64,000 nt of DNA, from contig NW_019091449.1 in assembly GCF_001949145.1 (NCBI RefSeq), positions 812,689 through 876,688 on the forward strand. The letters run 5' to 3'. Of the stretch, positions 13,101 to 22,312 are shown piece after piece (positions within the stretch are counted from its first letter, which is position 1; each line of letters opens with the position of its first letter). A model generated the notes under the pieces. The model searched no databases and was not told the origin of the DNA. It was given only the letters and a program-made list of their open reading frames with translations. The DNA comes from Acanthaster planci. Lineage: Eukaryota; Echinodermata; Asteroidea; Valvatida; Acanthasteridae. The translations under genes and the position numbers were made by a program.

Positions 13101-13341
13101 AAGTACATGCCATTGTACCAATCGTGCATGCTGTGTAACTAACAGGCCCGCTACGTATTGGTACGGGTTCGTATCACTATGGACTAGTAGTAGCATCCAA
13201 TATTACAAGACTGATCCAACTCACATAGATTTTGTCGTGGTTGTATCTGTGTTTCAACTCGCCCAGGAGGATTTTCTCATCCAGGTTCCCAAGCGTGGCA
13301 AGGTCGTCCGTCTGCCCGATCGGCGCGTCCGTACTGGCCAT
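969..13341 (-). CDS. unconventional myosin heavy chain, class III-like motor, 5' part (13 exons, runs off window)
   Basis: Thirteen exons with GT-AG borders and matching phases join into 503 codons of an actin-based motor ATPase: 13225-13341, 12576-12641, 12290-12423, 10927-11029, 10582-10684, 10135-10291, 9425-9530, 6366-6488, 5439-5547, 2754-2873, 2339-2439, 1927-2013 and 969-1151. Landmarks are the P-loop GESGAGKT (107-114), switch [10 protein letters not shown] (156-164), switch II DIFGFE (383-388) and the relay-region block [20 protein letters not shown]. The block [19 protein letters not shown] and the start DDLATL..LDE resemble class III myosins (MYO3/NINAC). Class III members normally carry an N-terminal kinase of about 300 residues; here the first Met lies 39 codons before the first intron, and an in-frame TAG (13372-13374) lies 30 nt upstream of it. 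The rest of the head, neck and tail are outside the window. I am sure of a myosin motor, less sure of the class. Confidence 0.93.
1274..1585. repeat. 158-bp direct tandem duplication in a myosin intron
   Basis: Two head-to-tail copies (1274-1431 and 1432-1585) both begin CTTCTAGATA and end near GCTCCAAC. They differ at only a handful of positions (e.g. ATAAGACTTATGC versus ATACGACTTATAC). The duplication lies between exons 13 and 12. High identity suggests a recent event. Confidence 0.9.
1610..1762 (+). repeat. dispersed repeat, copy A
   Basis: This GC-rich segment shares ordered blocks with 60,885-61,030: CCCACTTATTC, GGGGCT, CCTATTAATGGCTGATGCC, a run of C, and CATTCCGCTGC. GGGGTGGGGCT...ATGGATCAG also recurs near 18,331-18,353. 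It is an interspersed, probably transposon-derived family that I cannot name. Confidence 0.6.
1927..2013 (-). CDS. myosin exon 12 (residues 414-442)
   Basis: The 87-nt phase-0 exon encodes [20 protein letters not shown] then PFVNNQSLL. HxFxLEQEEYxxEGI is a conserved head block. The acceptor lies after a run of C (CCCCCAG) and the donor is GTTGGT. Confidence 0.93.
2339..2439 (-). CDS. myosin exon 11, switch II and relay helix (residues 380-413)
   Basis: The exon encodes [20 protein letters not shown] then [20 protein letters not shown] is an intact switch II, followed by the relay helix and the signature ending in FFNQ. Its donor is GTGAGT. Confidence 0.96.
2754..2873 (-). CDS. myosin exon 10 (residues 340-379 and part of 380)
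   Basis: The exon encodes [20 protein letters not shown] then [20 protein letters not shown]. DAxxKxLYxRLFxWIVxxxN is a hallmark of the myosin head. The acceptor is CTTAG and the donor GTGAGA. Confidence 0.95.
2874..5438 (-). other. myosin intron 9
   Basis: This is the intron between exons 9 and 10. Besides the TTAA-flanked element at 4344-4566 I see only AT-rich noncoding sequence with occasional TACATGTA words. Confidence 0.7.
4344..4566. mobile_element. miniature piggyBac-type element (non-autonomous)
   Basis: The segment is bounded by TTAA on both sides, with inverted termini CCCTAACC (left) and GGTTAGGG (right). This gives a perfect 12-bp inverted repeat TTAACCCTAACC ... GGTTAGGGTTAA. 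TTAA target sites with termini starting CCC are the hallmark of piggyBac transposons. The 223-bp segment has no coding capacity and lies in the myosin intron between exons 10 and 9. An accidental pair of telomere-like CCCTAA words is the alternative. Confidence 0.5.
5439..5547 (-). CDS. myosin exon 9, with the TEDS-site residue (304-339 and part of 340)
   Basis: The exon encodes [20 protein letters not shown] then [16 protein letters not shown]. Counting 16 residues back from the Asp of DAMTK in exon 10 puts Asp327 at the TEDS position. By the TEDS rule an acidic residue here means the motor does not need head phosphorylation. Its donor is GTGAGT. Confidence 0.9.
5548..6365 (-). other. myosin intron 8
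   Basis: This is the intron between exons 8 and 9. It contains a T7G7 tract (6136-6149) inside what looks like a fragment of a GC-rich dispersed repeat (about 6120-6320). Nothing else is recognisable. Confidence 0.65.
6366..6488 (-). CDS. myosin exon 8 (residues 263-303)
   Basis: The 123-nt phase-0 exon encodes [20 protein letters not shown] then [21 protein letters not shown]. The pattern [15 protein letters not shown] is conserved in myosin heads. The acceptor is CTCCAG and the donor GTAAGT. Confidence 0.92.
6489..9424 (-). other. myosin intron 7, largest visible in this gene
   Basis: This is the intron between exons 7 and 8. It holds a GC-richer block with open frames at about 7590-7790 and a G13 run near 8357-8369. 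Neither could be tied to a known family; the rest is plain AT-rich intron. Confidence 0.65.
9425..9530 (-). CDS. myosin exon 7 (residues 227-262)
   Basis: The exon encodes [20 protein letters not shown] through [12 protein letters not shown], the head segment before the 50-kDa domain. The phase matches exon 6 (AG plus T) and exon 8 (phase 0). Its donor is GTAAAG. Confidence 0.88.
10135..10291 (-). CDS. myosin exon 6 (residues 175-226 and part of 227)
   Basis: The exon encodes [20 protein letters not shown] then [16 protein letters not shown]. The [11 protein letters not shown] and NFHIFYY blocks are typical of the myosin head. Its donor is GTGAGT. Confidence 0.95.
10582..10684 (-). CDS. myosin exon 5, switch I (residues 141-174 and part of 175)
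   Basis: The exon reads [20 protein letters not shown] then [23 protein letters not shown] is an intact switch I. The acceptor is GTGCAG and the donor GTAAAA, leaving one overhanging base. Confidence 0.95.
10927..11029 (-). CDS. myosin exon 4, ATP-binding P-loop (residues 106-140)
   Basis: The exon completes Ser106 and encodes [18 protein letters not shown] through [15 protein letters not shown] is the intact nucleotide-binding P-loop, with Lys113 and Thr114 as the phosphate- and Mg-binding residues. Phase runs from 2 to 0; the donor is GTTGGT. Confidence 0.95.
11030..12289 (-). other. myosin intron 3
   Basis: This is the intron between exons 3 and 4. It includes a TACATGTACATGTACATGTA run near 11,858-11,877. 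I see no other feature. The remaining introns (970 bp or less each, apart from intron 7) are likewise unremarkable. Confidence 0.65.
12290..12423 (-). CDS. myosin exon 3 (residues 62-105 and part of 106)
   Basis: The exon encodes [20 protein letters not shown] through NQCIVI and ends with two bases of the Ser codon that opens the P-loop (donor GTAAGG). The [16 protein letters not shown] block is standard myosin head sequence. A slightly longer loop (GSAVSGKK) precedes NQCIVI. Confidence 0.92.
12576..12641 (-). CDS. myosin exon 2 (residues 40-61)
   Basis: This 66-nt, phase-0 exon encodes [20 protein letters not shown] plus QK, the conserved head block just before the P-loop. Its acceptor follows a T-rich tract and its donor is GTAAGT. 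Confidence 0.93.
13225..13341 (-). CDS. myosin exon 1 (residues 1-39), start codon
   Basis: The exon begins with ATG at 13341, the first Met after an in-frame TAG at 13372-13374, and reads [20 protein letters not shown] onward to ...NHDKIY. Donor GTGAGT follows at 13224. The acidic DDLATL..LDE motif is the usual start of a myosin head of the class III type. The short leader leaves no room for a kinase or ankyrin domain in this exon. Confidence 0.88.
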
Positions 13342-14700
13342 GTTGCCAACTCCACGGGGCCCAAAAGTAATCTAAAACGTCTTCAAAACTTGTGTCGATT
13401 TGTCCGTGCCGGTTTCACTCAATAGATCTAGATCTATGGTTTATAAGTGCTATCGGTGTCTATCAGATAAGTGCAGGTGCGCCTAACTTATGCTACATGA
13501 TTTTGCGACCAAATACTGTGGTACGTGGTATGCACGCATGACGAGTTAAGGTATGGGCAGGTGTACAGAAATAGATACTAGGTGTGGGCGACGCGTCAAC
13601 AGTGTGCCGTGTTTATTGAACCGTATCTTGTCGAATGCTATTTTTAGGCTATTGTGCTCACCTGTATGAGACAGGAAAGGCAGTTGGTTCAGGGTCTCGG
13701 TGATAATGATACGCTGGCTGTAATTGGACAAGCTCTTCATTACCGTCAATGTAAACATGACGTCGCAGAAAACTTAAGTTTGCCGAAGTGATGAATTTTG
13801 TTGTTTGTCCCATATACCCAGGAGGTAACCGTGTTCTTGGAAGACTCTGCGTAATGTCCAACGAATCGTCCAAAAATAATGCATTATTAATATAACATAC
13901 TTGATATCATACATGTATAATTATCAATATAAAATCGAAAGAGCTGCGTAAAAACGGACAAATCCACCTAAATTGTCAAACTTTTCCCGAGTAACATTGG
14001 CTGCATCCGAATCTCTCGTCTAGAGCTAGGTCTGGGTATTCGTTCCATTGGAAATGCGTGGAGACGCGTAGACAATAGACCTAGCCGTAGCTCTGCAAGC
14101 CCGTTTTGGAGACGGCTTTAGACTTTTCAATATGTGGACGTGATTGGTCGGTAGTACCGAGTACGTCCAAACTCCCACTAAGGCGATTTGTGGGGTCCAA
14201 GTTACTTGGACTTCAAAAGATCGTGCTCTCTGGCTTAATACTCTCCGAGTGGGGACTTTTCTCAGTAGCTTTGCCAAACCTTTCAAAAAAGGTTAACGAC
14301 CAAATATTTCGGGGGCCCAAACATGTTGGAATTTTTTTATGTAGCCTTAATCGCCTTTCTCGGGTGAAGCTATATTTTGGATCGTTTTGTACACTTTTGG
14401 AATAGAAATGGAACAGACGAAATCTGTAAGACCTTTTGGGGAGGGGGCATGATATGCATTGATCCCATATCTACCCTTGACCTCTTTGGGTAGTAAACTC
14501 AAGATCTCACAAAAGAAAATGCCAGAACATTCGGCAAAAATGAGGAACCAAAACCTGTTTTATTTTTGTTTTATATCAAGTTCTGTGGGACCATTAACAT
14601 CGCACCCACATTGTACTACCAAAAACTTTTCATTTCAAATTGGTCAAAACAAAATGCAACGTACACGAAAAAGAAACACTATAAACCCAGATTTTCAGTG
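13342..14700. promoter_or_regulatory. myosin upstream region: promoter and 5' UTR, boundaries unknown
   Basis: This stretch lies between the myosin ATG and the presumed 3' end of the CSPG4 gene. It includes an in-frame stop (13372-13374) and a possible acceptor (TTTTAG, 13376-13372). A minus-strand block at 13,658-13,873 looks partly coding and ends at a donor-like GTGAGC, so it could be a 5' UTR exon. A CCAAT box on the minus strand (reverse complement of ATTGG near 14,134) and CpG-containing sequence at 14,000-14,200 fit a promoter. None of this is proven. Confidence 0.35.
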
Positions 14701-17700
14701 ATAAATATTTTTATTAGATGCCACCGATGCTCTGTGACAGAAAAGCTTGAAATGTTCTTTGCATATTATTTACAGTTTTACTAAACTCTAGCAATCTACA
14801 CAATGACTTCTCATTCGGTACAGCTAAATAGAGACATTACCTCTGCTTCTTTCGGTTTAATGTCAATCAAAAATGGATATGAACCTTACGCAATTTCTGT
14901 CCACAAAAGGCCTTTCAAAGGCAGGGTTATGAATAAACCAGTTAAAGTTTTCAATCTTTCTGTTCTGTTAAGACATCTGACTGGAAACGAATCTTCAGGA
15001 CCAAGGAAATAAATCTCTGTCAACTGGGTCAACAAGTTTGGTAGATTCAAGAGTTTGCTGTATTCTTAAAGGTGGGTGGAAAGTTGATGGTTATTTCTAC
15101 GAATGTTCAATACGGTTGCCTTGCGAGAGGGATAAGTTCCCAATTTGTTTAAACAGGGTGTGAAAGCTTTATATCACAAGTACATAGGGTTTTAAAGCTG
15201 ATACTGTGACATATCTTTTCAGACGGATAAAATGCACCAAATCTGCCACAAATACAATATTTCTTACTTGTCTCTGAAATTTGATGAGTACAGCCAGCAG
15301 CCATTTCACATGAAAGAGTATAACATGAAATACAACAAATAAAGCTTACGCAAATACTCTTGAAATAGACACAAGGTTTTGAAGCCATGTTGATGCTTTG
15401 AAGCTTACTGTTCACTTAAACATGCTACAAGCCACAAAACAGTTGTATACTAAGCCATTTCTGATCCAGCACAAGCAACAGGGTAGTGTTAGTGAAACCA
15501 TGCACTCCAAAAAAGAACTGTATGCACAATTATAACAAACTGAGTTATCTACATGTAACATTTAACATTTAAGCATCTCACCGAAACATTTATGTTTTTT
15601 GATTTTAAGTACAAAATAAGTACAAGAGAGTCAATACAAAGAAAGACAAAAATAAACATCTTCAATTTCAATATCTTACAAAACGAAAAGGTACTTTTCC
15701 GTTAAAGTTAACAAAACCTAGTAACAAGAACTGAGACTTCTGTATCATTATTCCACAAAAGCAACTAAGTCTGTGACAGTATTGCATATCTGTCAAAATA
15801 AATACAAATCACAGACAATACAAGATAAAAACAGTTGTCACAAAATAAGCACCAACAATTCCGATCTATGAAAGGCACGGTCTGTTGTTTTGTATCTTAC
15901 AGATCAAAACCAGCACCAATGCAGACCAAACCAAAAAAACCCCAAATAAACAGTTACAAGCAAATGGTGCTTCGTAATCTAATCAACACCACGACTCCAT
16001 CGACCAATCAGATCAGAGGGGTAGCTCAGAAATACCACAACAGGTGGAGCCACTTCAGGCATAAGGACAGGCCCTAAAAACATTTAGCATGTAGCAACAT
16101 TTAAACAGAGATCTTGACAGAAAGTTCCATGAACAGCCAAAAACAAACAAACAAACAAACAAACACCCCCAACACCCCAACAAACAAACAAACAAACACC
16201 CCAACAAACACCCCAAAAAACCCCAAAATGACTAAACACAACTTTCAGCCTATGGTTTACTGAAACACAAAGCATAATCTACCCCAACTTCGGTTTAATT
16301 AAAATGTAAATTTCGGAAAATGTGGAGAGCAGGTTACTTACAAGAATTTGGGCACAGACTTTGAAGTTGCCCTTTATCCAAGATGAATAAATCCCCCACA
16401 GCACATTATCGTTTGCACTTCTGTCATGAATACTTGTTCCATAGCACACCAAAAGTACACAATAAATTTTACATAAACCACCTTCCTGGCCTTAATATTA
16501 AAAACAAAGACTAACAGAAAAAAACAGGTTCTAGCAAAGATACATCTCATATTTACAGCATAAATAACATTTCAGTTGTTTAAAGATAGGTACATGTGAT
16601 ATTGTTGAATGAGTTGAATACAGTGCTTCTCAGCAAACCAAGGTATTTCTAGCTCTACACACAGAGCAAGGAACTTGCTCTATTCTCTAAATAATGTCTT
16701 TAATTTTCATTATACAGAGAGAATCGACAGTGACTAAAACTAAGATGTGAATAATAATAGTTAAAAATACAATAAATATCTTAATAATACAACAGACTGA
16801 CATGCACAGAGTGACTTGGTTGAATGTGATCCTCTTCAGGACGATGCTAGACAAAAAACATCCCCAAATTTGTAATCATGAATATTTATGAGATTAAAAC
16901 TGATAAACGCATGTTTTTTCAAACAAATTCCGGAACCACTATTCCACAAAGCATTACAAAAATGATAAAAATTGCCTTCAAGAGAGACAGTTGTCAAGGC
17001 TTAGTTCTTTCTGTGTGGGGGTTACAGAACTGATTTCAGGGTCAAAAGGCCAACGCACCTTTCGGTATATACAAGTACATAGTCTTTTCACAACAAATAA
17101 TAGTTTAAACATCAGCATAAGCCACTTAAAATGTTGGTGGTTAAAAAGTAAACGGACATGTTCTTCTTTCCTTAATTTATTCTAAGGAAGCTTTCACAAG
17201 AAATTCAAGACTGAAATTCAAGTATCCCAATTTGGTTGTTAGAACTTCACTGGATGGAAACGGGAAAAAAAAGGGTAAAAAGTTTCAGTCAATCTCTTTG
17301 AGACTGCAATTGCTTTGACTTGAAAAGATTCTAAACACAAACATACTGGATGACAGTGCATTCCTGGTAATCGAGGCCTCTCGAAGGCTCAAGGTACAGT
17401 ACATGTGGCGAACCTATAAGCTATAATTTTACTGAAAAAGTGGTCCTCCATTAAAAATTATTATTTCACAACATTTGATTTTGAAAAGTGTCCTATTCCA
17501 TCCTCTTTAACATTGCAGCTTTACATAACTTATCAAGGAAAGCCACAGGTGGCATATACATCTATGATAAATTTCAAAAAATCATACCGTATAAAGTCAA
17601 TGAGGTAATCAAGGCATGAAAAATTATGCATATTCATGATAACCATTAAACAGTACGAAAACAATACAAAGCCTGGTTGTAAAAAAAATCTGAAGTACCT

Positions 17701-19739
17701 ATGTATGTACCCATAAAATAATTTCTTCATTCAATACATAATGAAGTAAAACTGTTTCTCTTTAAATAGTACTTTTTTCTGTGGAATGAAAGTGATGATA
17801 CTTTGATTAAAATAAACTACCTCAGCAACCCCTGACACTTTTTAAGCATATTTGGTCAATTCAGTGAATGTAAAAATATGTATGGGGAAAATAGGAAAGT
17901 AAACCATTAACCTTCCGAGTGAACATGCTGCAGATCTTGATTTTTTTTTTTAAATCAACCACCAAAACAATTAAGCAGTTTTAGGACATGTAATCAGAAA
18001 TAGGTAGCAATAACATGTTGCATTTACGAAGGTGATGATTCCCTAGTTATGATACCTTTGTGTAACGCCACTTACATAAAGACATGGCTCCAACAACTTG
18101 TGACATTTTGAAAAGACACTTTTGACACTTTCTTACAATAATTTCTTTACGTAACAGAAGCAACAAATCAGTGTATCCGCTGAAAATAGGGACTTTAACA
18201 GATGTAAGCCCCGCCCACTCTCCAATGCCACACTACATGCTCCAGCTGTGTACATCATGCGCACGTGCCCACATGTTGGACTTCAGTGCACGCTTGTTGG
18301 ACATAAAATCACAGTTTGGTCAGAGAACAATGGGGTGGGGCTTAATGGATCAGTCTATGGGTATATTTTAAATCACCACCTTGCATCACTTCCACAAAAC
18401 TCAGTACAGATATTTGACATTCACAGAATATCTGGTGTCACTTTAAATGTGAAGATGAAGTTAATATACACGGTAACTCCTCAAACTTTGCTATTAACCC
18501 ACGAGAAAAATATTGTTTTAAGAACTATTTAGGCGTATCACATCCCCCCAATGTTATTCTACGTGAAATTATTTTCTACTGTATCTCTAAATTGATACAT
18601 TTCTTTCATGTACAAGAGATGACTCAAATTGTGTATCTTTAAGCCCACTTCACAAATGTTTGTCGACTGTTAATTACATCAACACCAAACCCACATGCAA
18701 TTTGTGTAACCCACAGTGCATCTTACAACAGATTTTGACATGCAATTACTACTATGGTACACCTATTGACTGTGCCGGCACGTCAACAAAATTTGGTGCA
18801 ATGCACTTTTGGTTAGAACACAGCTGGCAGGCTTTTCAGGAGAACATCTTTTATAGACAGTGTGTCTGAAGCACAAAACGTGCTACAAGGCTCCTCCCTG
18901 AAACCTGGACGAAACACATAATCTTACCGCATACACACCTGTTCCTACATGTACACATGTGTATGATGAAATACTTCTCTGTGGATTGTTTTCACTTCTA
19001 TCGTACAATTCCCACAAACCACTTTGGTCCAACATCTTCAATGTTGGGTCATGTCTGAAGCAAGCAGTTGTTATCTACAGCTTTTGCTACAAGCATTCAC
19101 TGTGTTGTGCCAATGATGAACACACAGCTACATAATGTCCAATTAAAACATGGCCCGGAAACAAGGATGGCAGGCTGCACAGAACCAAGGGACATAAGCA
19201 GAGAGCTAACGATCTGTGCATCAGGTGTGTTAGAAATAAGCACATGGCATGCCTCTGTGAGTCTGCAAGGAGTCCTTATGTCTCTTAATTAATGTCTGAT
19301 GAGAGATTGTGGGATTTGTTGCTATGACACATGATCCCTGCTAATCCAATCAAAGTAAAACATACATGTACCTTGGGCAGAAAACTGTTCTGAATATTTT
19401 TGTTCTTAATTTCTGGTTTCGAATTTCTAATTACAAATACCCACAAAAATATGTTCTCTTCTGATGTTACACATAATTTACAGAATGTTGATTTCCTTTA
19501 AAGCCAGTTTGTCAGAGGTTTTCACTTGACAGGTACACGCCGTCAAGGACTTTTCTTTGCTGAAATGTTCACGATTCGTGTTTTGAGTCTTGCATTTCAA
19601 GGCTTTGTGCATGGACTTCCAACGGCCAGTAAACACAAGAGAAATGGTGATTCATTGATGTAAGCGCATGGTGTCTTCTATAGGTGCAATGATTCACAAT
19701 CTGCTGATTTAAAGGTACCACCTACACAGCTAAGTAAAG
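14701..19739 (-). other. probable long 3' UTR of the CSPG4-like mRNA
   Basis: The 5 kb after the CSPG4 stop codon is A-rich on the plus strand (U-rich in the transcript). It has no credible coding exon and fewer TACATGTA words than the introns. AATAAA signals on the minus strand lie at 17,181-17,176 and 14,715-14,710. Extent and cleavage site are inferred; part may be intergenic. Confidence 0.4.
16137..16230. repeat. compound (AAAC)n / ACCCC microsatellite
   Basis: Runs of CAAA alternate with CACCCC blocks (AAACAAACAAAC, CACCCCCAACACCCC, again CAAACAAAC, CACCCC). The tract lies inside the inferred CSPG4 3' UTR. Confidence 0.9.
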
Positions 19740-22312
19740 CTATACCCAGTACTGGCTCCTTTTAAGTGCAGGTTTCTGGGCTGGACAGAGGTCTATCACT
19801 TCTGGCTTGTAAGCATCCCATTTATTGGAAGTACTGTGGCTTGAGCCACCAGAATGTACTGTTCCATTGGAGTTCAAGCTTACAAATGATGTGTAACTGG
19901 GTGACGGGGGTTTGCCAAGCGGAGTCACCGTAACCTGGGGAACAAAGGAACCCGGAATGGGTAACGGTCGATTAAGAGTGACCGGGGGTGTTCCATTCAG
20001 AGAACCAGTGCTGTGGTGATCTGGGCAGGCACCTACAACCTGCACCGTGGGCATAAGACCACTCTGCCCGGGACCAGCCTGAGCACCTGGGTACGGACCC
20101 ACATCTGGTTCCGGATATGGACTCTCCCGGCCTGACATGTGTTTCTTTCCCTTGTTGCGGGACCTCCAGATGAGGACCAGCAAGACGAGGATGATGCAGA
20201 TAATAATTGCAATGACAGGAATGATGATATATATTGGATTGAATCCAGAAGGCTGAAATGACTTGGCGTTAGGGGTGTTTCCACTAGGCACTACCGTAGT
20301 TGCCACCTCTTCAGTGAAAGGGAATATCTGGTCACCATGATTGATGCCAAAATTTATGGTGTTGATCCTACGTGTTGGTGTAGGAGGAGCTGTTGTCAAA
20401 GGAGCATCACTGGTGGTGGAAACAAGTCTTGGGGGTACAATCTTTACTTGAAAGGTGAGCATCACAGGTTGGACCATCTTCCCACGGAGTATAAAGACAA
20501 AACTGTCATCCAGGGAGTCATTCACGCCCAGATTCAGCAAATCAGCAATGTACAACACCCTCGTACTGACAATGTCTGAGTATGGAAATTCCGAAATGGC
20601 AAGACTGGATGTGGAGTTGAGGACGAGGCCTCTCTTGGGTGATTCCATTATTTCAATTTCAAGCCCTCCGCCAACACTGCTTGCAAGTTCAGTTGCATTG
20701 AGATACCCCGGGGTCAGAGCAAGTGACTTGCCAGTTGTTATGTTCATGAGTGTCAAGGTTACCATCGGTTTAACAACCACAGTCAGGTTGAGATCTTCTG
20801 GCAAGTTAAAGTCATCAAACACTGTGAGCTTTATGAGGTCCATGTTTGAGGAAAAGTTGGTCTGAGAATATTGCACCCTTCCGTCATTCAGCTGTGCTTG
20901 AGAGAATGAAGTACTGGCGACACTGTCGACGAGAATCTCTCCATACTCAGGCGAAGTGGATATGTTGTACCTGATCTTATCAGCATCACCATTGGTCGTC
21001 ACATTAAGTACTGTGGATGGGACAACAACCAGAGAGTTTCCTTGATTTAGAGTTACATTTCCTGTGACAGTTACGGTTAGTGTCACTGGTTGCACAATGA
21101 TACTGAACTGTTTTATTTTATTCGATTTTACACGGGCTCCATCGGTGAGACGGAAGAGAAATCCTCCAGACACGGCACCGCCATCATGTACAAAAGTTAT
21201 TTCTCCATCATTAATCTGTTGCTGAGTGAACTCCTGAATTACAGTGCTCTGGTCTGAGGTCAGGACAAGTTTGCCATTTGAGGGGTTGCTCAGAAGCTCA
21301 TACCTGATTTCATCAGGGGGATTGTCTGCATCTACAGTATTTAGGACTTCCATTGTCAGACTTTTGTGAGAGCCTTGGATGATGGTCATACTCAAGGCTC
21401 GGGTGAGGACTCTGAGAGGCTGATCATTGATAGGGTCAATGGTTATCAAGAACTGTCCAGAGTAGGCCACCAGCTGCTCGGTATTTCCAACAGTGGTTGC
21501 AGTGACAGTGAAATTAAACAAATCCTGTCTCTCCTCAGAGTGATCATGGATGTACTGAATGCCATCTCCAACAAGGTCGTCCTGCCTGAAGGTCGAAAAT
21601 GCAGTGATATCTTGGTTTGATTTCTTCAGCACTCCATGGCTTGGCAAACTGACGATGTTATACTCAAACACCCACTCGGTGGCTCCAAAATCCTCAACCA
21701 GAGCTGCAATGTTCAGTTGCTTGTCTGTAATGGAAATAGTCCCTCCCTCTTGGACCTCGATACCCAAGTTCAGGACAAGAGATGGTTCTGTTGTTGACAT
21801 AACTGTGGTTGGACTAAGAGTTGTAGGCTGTGTTGTTGTTTCTTCTTTTACCCCAATGGATATTTCAAAGCTCTGGTCAGTCAGATTCTGGGAGAGTGGT
21901 AATGTCACACTGAATGTGAACTGGTCTTCCGTGACAGGGGAATCTAATATCTGCTTGTAGGCAACAATGTTTCTGTCAATCTGTCCCTGTGTGAATGTTG
22001 AAATCTGGGCAAAACTTAGGATCTCTCTGTCAATCTCATCTCGATCCAGGATCTCAACAATGATGCCATGCTTGGGAGCCTCTGTGATGACGTACGTGAT
22101 TGGCCTGCTCAGGTTTGATTTAGGCTCCTCCTCATTGGTCACAACTTTCAGGTGCTCTGCTGTGATTGGTTCAATGGAACTGGGCGCTACGTACAGTCTG
22201 GTGTTGGTCTCCAGAGAAACCAAGAGGGGCCGAGCTGTGATGCTGAAGATCTGCTGATTGGTGGAATGGACCCCATCACTGACCGAGAAACGAAATCCGC
22301 CAGTGTTTAAAC
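19740..22312 (-). CDS. CSPG4: CSPG4-like exon 3: repeats 10-15, membrane span, PDZ-binding tail, stop
   Basis: The acceptor TATCCAG precedes GLNTGGFRFSVSDG, completing repeat 10. Repeats 11-15 follow, with a mucin-like Thr-rich insert (1736-1755) between repeats 11 and 12. Next come a Thr/Pro stem (2207-2226), the membrane span IYIIIPVIAIIICIILVLL..., and a Pro/Ser-rich tail. The tail ends KPALKRSQYWV before TAG at 19742-19740. The last residues mirror the ...PALKxxQYWV end of human NG2. Confidence 0.96.
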
